A stretch of DNA of 64,000 nt, taken from IMG/VR virus record IMGVR_UViG_3300021961_000044, positions 28,987 to 92,986 of that record; one strand, given 5' to 3'. Within the stretch, counting starts at the first letter, position 1. Each line of letters opens with the position of its first letter. The position numbers and the translations under genes are program-made. Positions 40,798-47,978 of this stretch are shown piece by piece. The notes below the pieces were generated by a model. The model ran no database searches and was not told the origin of the DNA. It worked only from the letters and a program-made list of their open reading frames with translations. This stretch comes from a virus.

Positions 40798-41648
40798 TGA
40801 AACAACTTAAGACTCCTTTGAGATATCCTGGTGGAAAATCTCGCGCCTGCTCCAAATTAGATCTATATCTTCCAGATTTGAGAGATTTTAAAGAATTTCG
40901 TGAACCATTTTTGGGAGGAGGAAGTGTATCTATTCACATAACCAAAAAATATCCAGATCTAAACATATGGGTCAACGATTTGTATGAACCACTAATAAAT
41001 TTTTGGAAGACGTTGCAGGATCAGGGAGAAGAACTTCAAGAACAACTTTTAAAACTGAAATCTGGTCACGATAATCCGACCAAAGCAAAATATCTTTTTC
41101 TTCAGTCAAAGGAATATCTTTCAGAAGATCTAAAAAAATGTGATAATTTGAATCGTGCTGTTAGTTTTTATGTTGTGAACAAATGTTCCTTTTCTGGTCT
41201 TACTGAAGCTTCGTCTTTTAGTCCTCAAGCATCTATGAATAATTTCACAGTAAGGGGAATTGAAAAACTGACAGGGTATCAAGAACTAATTAAAAACTGG
41301 CGTATAACTAACTTACCATACCAGCATCTCCTTACTGATGATAAGGCAGTATTTACTTATCTTGATCCTCCTTACGATATTAAGGACAACCTCTATGGGC
41401 GTAAAGGATCAATGCACAAAGGATTTGATCACGATACTTTTGCTGTCGATTGTGACTGCTTTGTTGGTCCTCAACTGATTTCATATAATTCTTCTCAATT
41501 AGTCAAAGAGAGGTTTAAAGATTATGAGGTAAGTGAATTTGATCTCACATATACTATGCGTTCTGTCGGTGAATATATGAGGGAACAGCAGGATCGTAAA
41601 GAACTTGTTCTTACTAACTATGCAATGGTACTAGCAAATGAAATGTGA
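40794..41648 (+). CDS. dam: DNA adenine methyltransferase (Dam-like)
   Basis: A 284-residue N6-adenine methyltransferase of the D12/Dam class. The SAM-binding motif FREPFLGGGS is at 35-44, preceded by LRYPGGKSR, and the catalytic motif DPPY is at 191-194. T4 Dam is 259 residues and methylates GATC. This protein may protect phage DNA or mark it for repair or regulation; the target sequence cannot be read from the gene. It overlaps the HNH gene at its start and the next small gene at its end. Confidence 0.88.
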   Translation: MMKQLKTPLRYPGGKSRACSKLDLYLPDLRDFKEFREPFLGGGSVSIHITKKYPDLNIWVNDLYEPLINFWKTLQDQGEELQEQLLKLKSGHDNPTKAKYLFLQSKEYLSEDLKKCDNLNRAVSFYVVNKCSFSGLTEASSFSPQASMNNFTVRGIEKLTGYQELIKNWRITNLPYQHLLTDDKAVFTYLDPPYDIKDNLYGRKGSMHKGFDHDTFAVDCDCFVGPQLISYNSSQLVKERFKDYEVSEFDLTYTMRSVGEYMREQQDRKELVLTNYAMVLANEM

Positions 41649-41778
41649 AGTTACGCTTTATGTTGCGGGCAAAGTCTTCAAAGAAGAAGTATATGCCCGC
41701 GATTATCAAGAAGCAAGACAAGTTGCTCTTGCTAGAAATCCAAACGCAAAGGTAGTTGGAGTCACTGCTAAGTTATGA
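41638..41778 (+). CDS. Small conserved cyanophage protein
   Basis: A 46-residue protein (start MKCEVTLYVAGKVFKEEVYA, end VVGVTAKL). It overlaps the dam stop by 11 bases and its stop overlaps the next ATG (ATGA). I recognise the same short protein just before the gp62/regA group in many cyanomyoviruses, which supports it as a real gene in spite of its length. The pattern suggests a beta-alpha-beta unit (ARDYQEARQVALARNP helix). Function unknown. Confidence 0.72.
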   Translation: MKCEVTLYVAGKVFKEEVYARDYQEARQVALARNPNAKVVGVTAKL

Positions 41779-41975
41779 TTTGGAGACTATGGTGCTATGC
41801 CCTTGGGAGAAAAGAGGGTAGGAGTGATCGAGAGGCAAATATTATTGCCATAATGAGAACTTTTATATTATTATTGTATATGATTACAAACTTTTTTATT
41901 ATTGCTGGAGTGGTGAGGCATTGGAATGATGGAATACGAACTGAAGGATTGGTTGAATTCAATAAACTTCAATAA
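41775..41975 (+). CDS. Small membrane protein before gp62
   Basis: A 66-residue protein with a single hydrophobic segment at about residues 25-46 (IMRTFILLLYMITNFFIIAG). A basic N-terminal half (GRKEGRSDRE) suggests an inside N-terminus. It overlaps the previous gene by four bases and the gp62 gene by 50 bases. Similar single-span proteins occupy this place in other cyanophages. Function unknown. Confidence 0.65.
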   Translation: MIWRLWCYALGRKEGRSDREANIIAIMRTFILLLYMITNFFIIAGVVRHWNDGIRTEGLVEFNKLQ

Positions 41976-42318
41976 GAACAACCTTATTGAAGAAACACCC
42001 GACAGCATTAAGAATTATCCGCCATACATTATTAATCGCTGTCTTTCTGGACATTTAGATTGCGTCATGTTTGCAAACGAAATGAATAAGTATCACAACT
42101 TAGATAAGGATCTACAATATTCGTTTTATCTAAATAGTCTTAGGAAAAGAAAGAGATTTTCTCCCTGGCTCCGTAAGGATAAAGTCACAGACTTAGAATG
42201 TGTTAAGCAATACTATGGTTATAGTAATGAAAAAGCATCTGAAGCTCTTAAGATCCTGACAAAAGAACAAATTAACTTTATTAAAAAACGACTTGATGTT
42301 GGAGGAACAACAAAATGA
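41926..42318 (+). CDS. gp62: Clamp loader small subunit gp62
   Basis: A 130-residue protein (T4 gp62 is 187). The pattern YPPYIINRCLSGHLDCVMFANEMN (split here as YPPYIINRCLSGHL and CVMFANEMN), LQYSFYLNSLRKRKRFSPW and the helix EKASEALKILTKEQI identify cyanophage gp62. With gp44 it loads the gp45 clamp. The start lies inside the preceding membrane-protein gene and the stop overlaps regA (ATGA). Confidence 0.92.
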   Translation: MMEYELKDWLNSINFNKNNLIEETPDSIKNYPPYIINRCLSGHLDCVMFANEMNKYHNLDKDLQYSFYLNSLRKRKRFSPWLRKDKVTDLECVKQYYGYSNEKASEALKILTKEQINFIKKRLDVGGTTK

Positions 42319-42761
42319 CAGCTAACAGTATGACAACGGAACCTGTTGTTAATTGGTCCGCTAGTGATATGATAGAAGTTCTATTGAACGAACCAGATGA
42401 TTTTTTAAAAGTACGTGAGACTTTAACTCGTATTGGAGTTGCATCTCGCAAGGAGAAAAAACTTTATCAATCCTGCCATATTCTTCATAAACAAGGAAGA
42501 TATTATATTGTTCATTTTAAGGAATTATTTGCTCTAGATGGAAAGAGAGCAAATCTTACTGTAAATGATCTTCAACGCAGAAATAGAATTGTTAGGCTTC
42601 TTGTAGACTGGGGTCTTATCTCTGTTATTGATCAAGATTCTGTCTTAGATATCGCTCCATTGAATCAAATCAAAGTCCTTGCTTATAAGGATAAGGGGGA
42701 TTGGATTTTGGAAACGAAGTATAATATTGGCAAAAAAGGAAAGGCAGTAGAAACCGAATAA
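42315..42761 (+). CDS. regA: Translational repressor RegA
   Basis: A 148-residue protein containing LYQSCHILHKQGRYYIVHFKE split over a conserved core, almost identical to T4 RegA (YQSCHILQKKGLYYIVHFKE). RegA binds ribosome sites of early mRNAs and shuts off their translation. T4 RegA (122 residues) starts at MIEI; the matching position here is the in-frame ATG at 42369 (MIEVLLNEPDDF), so either this gene has an 18-residue extension or translation begins at 42369. A terminator follows. Confidence 0.93.
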   Translation: MTANSMTTEPVVNWSASDMIEVLLNEPDDFLKVRETLTRIGVASRKEKKLYQSCHILHKQGRYYIVHFKELFALDGKRANLTVNDLQRRNRIVRLLVDWGLISVIDQDSVLDIAPLNQIKVLAYKDKGDWILETKYNIGKKGKAVETE

Positions 42762-42769
42762 AAAATTAC

Positions 42770-42791
42770 GGGGGTCCACACCCCCTTTTTT
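42770..42791 (+). terminator. Terminator after regA
   Basis: GGGGGT pairs with ACCCCC around a CCAC loop and is followed by six T. It ends the clamp-loader/regA transcript. Confidence 0.85.
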
Positions 42792-42802
42792 ATGCTTTCT
42801 TG

Positions 42803-42808
42803 TATAAT
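42803..42808 (+). promoter_or_regulatory. Possible -10 box for hsp20
   Basis: TATAAT preceded by TTG lies 60 bases before the Hsp20 start, right after the regA terminator. No good -35 box is seen at the right distance. Confidence 0.4.
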
Positions 42809-42868
42809 TAGTAATGGATGCCGTAAGGGTCCACACAACACAAACTCGCTTTTAAAGGAGCTACCATA

Positions 42869-43303
42869 ATGACTAACCTCGCACGATACACTGCGGCAGA
42901 TCTTCCTGCGCTTATTGACCGTATAAATAAGTATAGTATTGGAATGGATGAGACGTTCGATAGACTCTTCAGAACTCACCAGACCGAATCGAATTATCCT
43001 CCATACAATCTAGTTCAGGTCAGTAGCAGCGAATCCAGACTTGAACTTGCACTAGCAGGATTTAAAAAGGAAGAAGTCAATGTCTACACACAAGACGGAA
43101 AACTTTTTGTCGAAGGACAAAAAGGCAATGATGACTCAAGCACAAATTATATCCATAGAGGAGTGGCTCAACGAAGTTTTACGCGAGCATGGACCCTTAG
43201 TGACGAAACAGAAGTTAGATCAGTTACTTTCGAGGATGGGCTTCTAGCAGTATCTTTGGGAAAGGTCGTGCCAGACCACCACCAAAGGAAAGATTGGTTT
43301 TGA
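42869..43303 (+). CDS. hsp20: Small heat shock protein Hsp20
   Basis: A 144-residue alpha-crystallin-type chaperone. The fold runs from YPPYNLVQV (about 44) through LELALAGFKKEEVNVYTQDG and LFVEGQK to the conserved RSFTRAWTLSDETEV and FEDGLLAVSL strand. Such proteins hold unfolding proteins and are part of the cyanomyovirus core gene set. A clear AAAGGAG ribosome site lies 7 bases before ATG. It stands as its own unit between a terminator upstream and a non-coding region downstream. Confidence 0.92.
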   Translation: MTNLARYTAADLPALIDRINKYSIGMDETFDRLFRTHQTESNYPPYNLVQVSSSESRLELALAGFKKEEVNVYTQDGKLFVEGQKGNDDSSTNYIHRGVAQRSFTRAWTLSDETEVRSVTFEDGLLAVSLGKVVPDHHQRKDWF

Positions 43304-43406
43304 TTTGATAACATTTTCTTTATAATTCAGTATCATAAAATACAAAAATGTTTGTTGTGATACATTATGATATAGATAATTATGTACTCAATGGAGGCTT
43401 ACTATT
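43304..43406 (+). other. Non-coding gap with weak promoter-like elements
   Basis: This AT-rich gap holds TTGTTG (43352-43357) and GATAAT (43375-43380) at 17-base spacing, a moderate match to a host promoter, and a GGAGG ribosome site at 43393-43397 for the micro gene at 43407. Confidence 0.4.
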
Positions 43407-43490
43407 ATGAACTTCACAGTACCAACAGTAATTATTGGATCGACTCTTTCTCTTTTTAGTTGGTTGGTCCTTCCCTCCGTCATTCCCTAA
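43407..43490 (+). CDS. Micro membrane protein (27 residues)
   Basis: A 27-residue product, MNFTVPTVIIGSTLSLFSWL then VLPSVIP, with a strong GGAGG site ten bases before ATG. Nearly the whole chain is hydrophobic and can form one membrane helix. The size and hydrophobicity resemble small subunits of photosynthetic complexes, but I cannot match it to any. The good ribosome site and an upstream promoter-like pair argue for real translation. Confidence 0.45.
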   Translation: MNFTVPTVIIGSTLSLFSWLVLPSVIP

Positions 43491-43500
43491 CCCACCACCT

Positions 43501-43578
43501 ATGGAAATCATCGCAACATTCGCACTACTCGGTTCTGCTATCTTCGGAGCATATAAATTAACTCCTAAAATCAAATAA
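43501..43578 (+). CDS. Micro membrane protein (25 residues)
   Basis: A 25-residue product, MEIIATFALLGSAIFGAYKL then TPKIK, ten bases after the previous micro gene. A single hydrophobic helix followed by a basic end fits a membrane peptide with the C-terminus in the cytoplasm. No family recognised. The ribosome site is poor (ACCACCT region), so it may depend on translation of its neighbour. Confidence 0.4.
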   Translation: MEIIATFALLGSAIFGAYKLTPKIK

Positions 43579-43609
43579 ATAAAACTGAATATCGTCGGCG
43601 CAATGCCAC

Positions 43610-43650
43610 GAGGGGTAACTGGCAAAATCCAGTTGACACCCCTCTTTTTT
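43610..43650 (+). terminator. Terminator overlapping the next promoter
   Basis: GAGGGGT-AACTGG pairs with CCAGTT-(GAC)-ACCCCTC, with a three-base bulge and a CAAAAT loop, followed by six T. It ends transcription of the micro genes. Confidence 0.8.
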
Positions 43651-43661
43651 ATTGTTAGAAT
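43633..43661 (+). promoter_or_regulatory. Sigma-70-type promoter before 43681
   Basis: TTGACA (43633-43638) and TAGAAT (43656-43661) have 17-base spacing. The -35 box lies within the 3' arm of the terminator. The predicted start, near 43668, is before the ATG at 43681. Confidence 0.8.
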
Positions 43662-43680
43662 AAGTGAAAACGGAGAAACA

Positions 43681-43851
43681 ATGACAACAAAAACCCATAT
43701 CATTGAAAAGAAGGACTCCAAACATTCCCAAACATGGGAGTGGGAAGAAACTCCAGAACTGATTGAAGCACTCAAAAAAGTTCATCAATTAAGTTCTACT
43801 ACTGAACTTAAAGCGCCAAACAAACCAAATACAATTAACGATAAAAAATGA
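43681..43851 (+). CDS. Small hypothetical protein
   Basis: A 56-residue polar protein (start MTTKTHIIEKKDSKHSQ; WEWEETPELIEALKKVHQL). The same frame is open from 43603, but the promoter at 43633-43661 lies inside that upstream part, so the ATG at 43681 is chosen. It heads a small early operon with two Sm-like genes, a helical gene and DNA polymerase. Its stop overlaps the next ATG. Function unknown. Confidence 0.62.
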   Translation: MTTKTHIIEKKDSKHSQTWEWEETPELIEALKKVHQLSSTTELKAPNKPNTINDKK

Positions 43852-44210
43852 CAGTAAAATTAATCTTACTTAAGTCTGGAGAAGATGTTATCTGCGATAT
43901 TTCCGAAATGGTCGTAGGTGAAGGAGAAAATGAAAGAGTGGTTGGATATTATCTTGATAAACCTTGCCTAGTAAAAATGCGAGATCCTGCTCCAGTTGAT
44001 TCTCCTACTCCTATGGTGAAGCTTTCCGAGAATGCAAAGCAAACTGGATTCCAGGTATCACTTTTTCCATGGATGCCACTCTCTAAAAATAGAGTTATTC
44101 CTATTGTAGCAGAATGGCTTGTAACTATGACTGATCCAATAGATAGACTTGTAGAACTGTACAATGAGGCTCAATTAAAAGATGACGAAGATCCTAGTCC
44201 TGACAAATAA
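43848..44210 (+). CDS. Sm-like small protein (paralogue 3)
   Basis: A 120-residue protein with the same plan as the one at 39440: VKLILLKSGEDVICDISEM, a proline strand (LDKPCLVKM), LFPWMPLSKNRVIPI and VTMTDPIDRLVELYNEA. The loop carrying PVDSPTPMVKLSENAKQTG is longer than in the other copies. The pattern is that of Sm-like ring proteins known from cyanophages. It overlaps the fourth paralogue by 29 bases, so two family members are produced from adjacent, overlapping genes. Confidence 0.68.
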   Translation: MTVKLILLKSGEDVICDISEMVVGEGENERVVGYYLDKPCLVKMRDPAPVDSPTPMVKLSENAKQTGFQVSLFPWMPLSKNRVIPIVAEWLVTMTDPIDRLVELYNEAQLKDDEDPSPDK

Positions 44211-44430
44211 TCAAATTCTAATCTGCAGAATCGAAGAAGTTGGTGCTGACATTGGAGAACCAGACTGCAAATTAGTAGAACCATTTTTGATCAATTCTGA
44301 TAGAACATTGTCTCCATGGTTGATCGATGTGAGTGTTCAAAATACATTCATGATTAGTTCGGAAAAGATTTTGACAATTGCAGATCCAACTTCAGAACTA
44401 TTAGAAAAATACAATTCTCTTATTAAATAA
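44182..44430 (+). CDS. Sm-like small protein (paralogue 4)
   Basis: An 82-residue short member of the Sm-like family: TKILVLTNNQILICRIEEVG, the KLVEPFLI strand, LSPWLIDVSV and LTIADPTSELLEKYNSLIK. It lacks the long loop of paralogue 3. The tail ADPxxxLLxxYN is shared with paralogue 3 (TDPIDRLVELYN). It is overlapped at both ends by neighbours. An RNA-binding or scaffolding role is possible, and a mixed ring with paralogue 3 is a guess from adjacency. Confidence 0.66.
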   Translation: MTKILVLTNNQILICRIEEVGADIGEPDCKLVEPFLINSDRTLSPWLIDVSVQNTFMISSEKILTIADPTSELLEKYNSLIK

Positions 44431-44663
44431 TGGCACTCTCAAAAACTACATTAGATCATCTTCTAGAAGCAAAGTCTCACATTCGTGCTGCAATTAAATG
44501 TGCAGCTGTTAACGAAAAACCATTAGTCATCAAGCAATTATCCGAAATGCTTATGGGTATGGAGCAATTGGAAAAGTTTGACGAAATTATGGATATGTTG
44601 GATAATAGAGCATCAGGGTCTAGAGGTAAGTTCGGTCCCTTTTTTACTGATGGTGAGGAATGA
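44430..44663 (+). CDS. Small helical protein before DNA polymerase
   Basis: A 77-residue, mostly helical protein (SKTTLDHLLEAKSHIRAAIK; QLSEMLMGMEQLEKFDEIM) with a Gly-rich end (GSRGKFGPFF). It overlaps the start of gp43 by four bases. I recognise it as a common companion of gp43 in T4-like cyanophages without a known function. Location suggests expression with the polymerase. Confidence 0.65.
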   Translation: MALSKTTLDHLLEAKSHIRAAIKCAAVNEKPLVIKQLSEMLMGMEQLEKFDEIMDMLDNRASGSRGKFGPFFTDGEE

Positions 44664-47155
44664 AGTTTTACACTAATGTTCAATTGATTGGAAATCAATT
44701 CCTAGTTCGTGGAGTTGAGAATGGAAAAAGATTTGAAACAAGAGAACAGTTTCAACCTGTTTTGTTTGTTAAATCCAAAAAAGATTCTAAGTATAAAACT
44801 TTGTCAGGAGAACCAGTAGAACCAATTCGCCCTGGTTCTGTAAAAGATTGCAGAGAGTTCATCAAAAAATATGATGAGATCGATGGATTTGAAATCTACG
44901 GAAATGAAAGATATATCTATCAATATATTTCTGAAAATTATCCACAAGAAAACCTTGAGTTTGATGCAAAGCAAATCAAGTTAGTTACTCTTGATATTGA
45001 AGTTTCTTCCGAAGAAGGATTCCCAGACGTAGAATCCTGTTCGGAAGAAATTCTTGCCATTACAATACAAGATAATTCCACAAAGAAAATTGTTACTTGG
45101 GGGCAAAAACCTTTTAGAAATGATCGTGATGATGTGGTCTACCATCATTGTCCAACAGAAAAAGAATTACTCTCAAGTTTTATTAATTATTGGATGGTTG
45201 ATGTTCCAGATGTTGTAACTGGTTGGAACATTGAATTTTATGATATTCCTTATATTTGCAAGAGACTTGATCGAGTTCTCGGTGAAAAACTAATGAAGCG
45301 TTTTTCACCTTGGGGTCTTGTTACTGAGGGAGAAGTGTATATTAATGGAAGAAAAAACACTACTTTCGATGTTGGAGGAATCACCCAACTAGATTATCTT
45401 GCTCTGTATAAAAAGTTTACATACAAAGCACAAGAATCATATCGTCTTGACTACATAGCTGAGGTAGAACTTGGTCAGAAGAAACTTGACCACTCAGAGT
45501 TCGATACATTTAAAGAATTTTACACTCATGGGTGGCAAAAATTTATTGAATATAACATCGTTGACGTAGAACTTGTTGATCGTCTAGAAGATAAGATGAA
45601 ACTCATTGAGTTGGCACTCACTATGGCATATGATGCTAAGGTAAATTATGGAGATGTTTTCTATCAAGTAAGGATGTGGGATAACATCATTTATAACTAC
45701 TTGAAGAACAGAGACATTGTTATCCCCCCCAAAAATAAGTCTCAAAAAAACGAAAAGTATGCGGGGGCATATGTCAAGGAACCGATTCCTGGAAAGTATG
45801 ACTGGGTTGTGTCTTTTGACCTTAATTCTCTTTATCCTCATCTTATTATGCAGTACAACATCTCGCCAGAGACACTACTGGAGGAACGACACCCAACGGC
45901 TACAGTTGATAAGGTACTTAATGAAGAGATAAACTTTGAGTTGTATAAAGATTATTCTGTTTGTGCTAACGGAGCAATGTATCGTAAGGACAAACGTGGG
46001 TTTCTTCCAGAACTCATGGATAAGATGTACAATGACCGAGTTAAGTTTAAAAAGATGATGCTTCAGGCGAAGCAGGAAAACGAGAAGAATCCTTCAATCA
46101 AATTGAAGAAAGAAATATCTCGATGCAACAATATCCAAATGGCAAAGAAAATTCAACTTAACTCTGCTTATGGTGCTATTGGCAATCAGTATTTTAGATA
46201 CTATAAACTTGCAAACGCAGAAGCGATTACACTTTCTGGGCAAGTTTCTATCCGATGGATAGAAATGAAAATGAATAAGTATCTAAATACTCTTTTAAAA
46301 ACAGATGAAGTCGATTATGTTATCGCATCTGACACTGATTCAATCTATCTTAATATGGGACCTCTTGTTACTAAATTTTTTAGTAATAAGTCTGACGATA
46401 AAGCAGCGATTGTGGGGATACTTGATAAGATCTGTCAAGACAAGTTGGAACCATTCATCGAATCCAGTTATCAGGAACTTGCGAATTACGTTTCGGCATA
46501 TGAACAGAAAATGAGCATGAAGCGTGAGAACATTGCTGATAGTGGAATTTGGACTGCAAAGAAAAGATATATTCTTAATGTTTGGAATAGTGAAGGAGTT
46601 GCATATTCGGAACCAAAATTAAAGATGATGGGAATTGAAGCAGTAAAATCATCTACTCCTGCTCCATGTAGGAAAATGATTAAGGATGCTTTGAAAATTA
46701 TGATGGAAGGCACTGAAGATGATGTAATTAAATTCATTGATAATGCAAGAAGTAAGTTTAATGAACTTCCTCCAGAACAAATTTCTTTTCCTAGATCTGT
46801 ATCTGATGTAGTTAAATATCATTCTAGTTCTGATATTTACAAGAAAGGAACACCTATTCATGTAAGAGGAGCACTTTTGTTTAATCATCATATCAAACAA
46901 AACAAGTTGACGAACAAATATTCTCTTATTCAGAATGGAGAAAAAATTAAATTTTGTTATTTAAAAAGTCCCAATCCTATGCATGAAAATGTTATTTCAT
47001 TTATTCAAGAATTTCCCACAGAACTTAATCTTGACAAATATGTAGATTATGATTTACAATTTGAAAAGTCCTTTTTAGAACCTCTCAAATCGATTCTTGA
47101 TGCAATAGGTTGGAGAGTGGAAAAAACTATTAATTTGGAGATGTTTTTCTCATGA
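44660..47155 (+). CDS. gp43: DNA polymerase gp43
   Basis: An 831-residue family B polymerase (T4 gp43 is 898). The 3'-5' exonuclease is marked by LDIEVSSEEG near 112 and TGWNIEFYDIPY near 191. Polymerase motifs are FDLNSLYPHLIMQYN near 389 (motif A), KIQLNSAYGAIGNQ near 497 (motif B) and ASDTDSIYLN near 556 (motif C). The C-terminus should bind the gp45 clamp. It is coupled to the genes on both sides by ATGA overlaps and starts a chain leading to uvsX and gp41. Assignment is secure. Confidence 0.97.
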   Translation: MKFYTNVQLIGNQFLVRGVENGKRFETREQFQPVLFVKSKKDSKYKTLSGEPVEPIRPGSVKDCREFIKKYDEIDGFEIYGNERYIYQYISENYPQENLEFDAKQIKLVTLDIEVSSEEGFPDVESCSEEILAITIQDNSTKKIVTWGQKPFRNDRDDVVYHHCPTEKELLSSFINYWMVDVPDVVTGWNIEFYDIPYICKRLDRVLGEKLMKRFSPWGLVTEGEVYINGRKNTTFDVGGITQLDYLALYKKFTYKAQESYRLDYIAEVELGQKKLDHSEFDTFKEFYTHGWQKFIEYNIVDVELVDRLEDKMKLIELALTMAYDAKVNYGDVFYQVRMWDNIIYNYLKNRDIVIPPKNKSQKNEKYAGAYVKEPIPGKYDWVVSFDLNSLYPHLIMQYNISPETLLEERHPTATVDKVLNEEINFELYKDYSVCANGAMYRKDKRGFLPELMDKMYNDRVKFKKMMLQAKQENEKNPSIKLKKEISRCNNIQMAKKIQLNSAYGAIGNQYFRYYKLANAEAITLSGQVSIRWIEMKMNKYLNTLLKTDEVDYVIASDTDSIYLNMGPLVTKFFSNKSDDKAAIVGILDKICQDKLEPFIESSYQELANYVSAYEQKMSMKRENIADSGIWTAKKRYILNVWNSEGVAYSEPKLKMMGIEAVKSSTPAPCRKMIKDALKIMMEGTEDDVIKFIDNARSKFNELPPEQISFPRSVSDVVKYHSSSDIYKKGTPIHVRGALLFNHHIKQNKLTNKYSLIQNGEKIKFCYLKSPNPMHENVISFIQEFPTELNLDKYVDYDLQFEKSFLEPLKSILDAIGWRVEKTINLEMFFS

Positions 47156-47346
47156 CAGAATATCTAGTAGATGATGGCGAATCAAAACAAGACAAATGGA
47201 ACCGAGGGTTGGATTTGTTTATAGAATCTGTACTAAAACCTGATTCAGAATTACGTCAGTGTGCTCATGAACAAAGATGTTATCATGAATTAATGGATAT
47301 TCGTAAAAATATTCTTGATCATTTGGATTCTATTAGGTGGCATTGA
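47152..47346 (+). CDS. Small hypothetical protein after gp43
   Basis: A 64-residue charged, helical protein (start MTEYLVDDGESKQDKWNRGL; CYHELMDIRKNILDHL). It overlaps gp43 by four bases and the next gene by one. No recognised family; two Cys and two His near residues 42-50 (CAHEQRCYH) could bind metal, but this is weak. Confidence 0.58.
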   Translation: MTEYLVDDGESKQDKWNRGLDLFIESVLKPDSELRQCAHEQRCYHELMDIRKNILDHLDSIRWH

Positions 47347-47516
47347 TGGATCTTCCTATTAATGATAAAGAACTTGGCATAATTGTAAATGCTTTACTTC
47401 TTGGTGGAGACTCTTCTTTATACCAAAAACTAAAAATCATCAAAGAGATTCGTGAAGAAAATCCTGATGGTCCTTATAAAAAAATTGCAAGAGAAAAATT
47501 TGGGTTTGTTATCTAA
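47346..47516 (+). CDS. Small hypothetical protein
   Basis: A 56-residue protein (start MDLPINDKELGIIVNALLLG) with a helical body and a Lys-rich end. Its ATG overlaps the previous stop (TGATG), and its stop overlaps the next start (TAATG), so it lies in a continuous coupled chain. No motif recognised. Confidence 0.55.
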   Translation: MDLPINDKELGIIVNALLLGGDSSLYQKLKIIKEIREENPDGPYKKIAREKFGFVI

Positions 47517-47977
47517 TGTTTTTTAAAAAAATTAGTTTAGTTACTGGTGGATTTGATCCAATTCATAGTGGACATATATCTTATTTCACAAGAGCTAAAG
47601 ATTTTTCCGATTATCTTGTAGTCGGACTTAATACAAACGAATGGTTAACTAATAAAAAAGGTCAATATTTTCAGTCCTGGGTTGAGAGGGCAGATATAAT
47701 TCGTCATCTCAATATGGTTGATGCTGTAATCACTGTTCCTGATGATGAAGTTGGATCTGCTTGTGGTGCAATTGCTAAATGCTTAGAGATTGCAGATACC
47801 GTTGTTTTTTGTAACGGTGGAGATAGAGGATCCTCCAATACTCCTGAATTGGATATGTATGGCAATAACCCAAGAGTTCAATTTGAATTTGGAATTGGTG
47901 GAGATGAAAAAATGAACAGTAGTTCATGGATCCTTAGGGGTTATTTTGAAAGACAAAGAAAATTATTGGGAATTTGA
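47516..47977 (+). CDS. Cytidylyltransferase-like nucleotidyltransferase
   Basis: A 153-residue single-domain nucleotidyltransferase of the HxGH class. The ATP/CTP site GGFDPIHSGH is at residues 11-20 and the second motif KMNSSSW at 132-138 corresponds to the ISSS motif. Size and pattern resemble glycerol-3-phosphate cytidylyltransferase and the RfaE C-terminal domain, which make activated precursors for cell-surface sugars or lipids. The true substrate cannot be read. It lies between gp43 and uvsX in a coupled run. Confidence 0.82.
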   Translation: MFFKKISLVTGGFDPIHSGHISYFTRAKDFSDYLVVGLNTNEWLTNKKGQYFQSWVERADIIRHLNMVDAVITVPDDEVGSACGAIAKCLEIADTVVFCNGGDRGSSNTPELDMYGNNPRVQFEFGIGGDEKMNSSSWILRGYFERQRKLLGI

Positions 47978-47978
47978 C

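Noticed and set aside
43407-43578. Assigning the micro proteins to named photosystem or cytochrome subunits
   Set aside because: Neither sequence matches any small photosynthetic subunit I could recall, and no photosynthesis gene was recognised in the window.
43603-43680. N-terminal extension of the 43681 gene
   Set aside because: The extension runs through the terminator and the promoter, so no transcript from that promoter would contain it.
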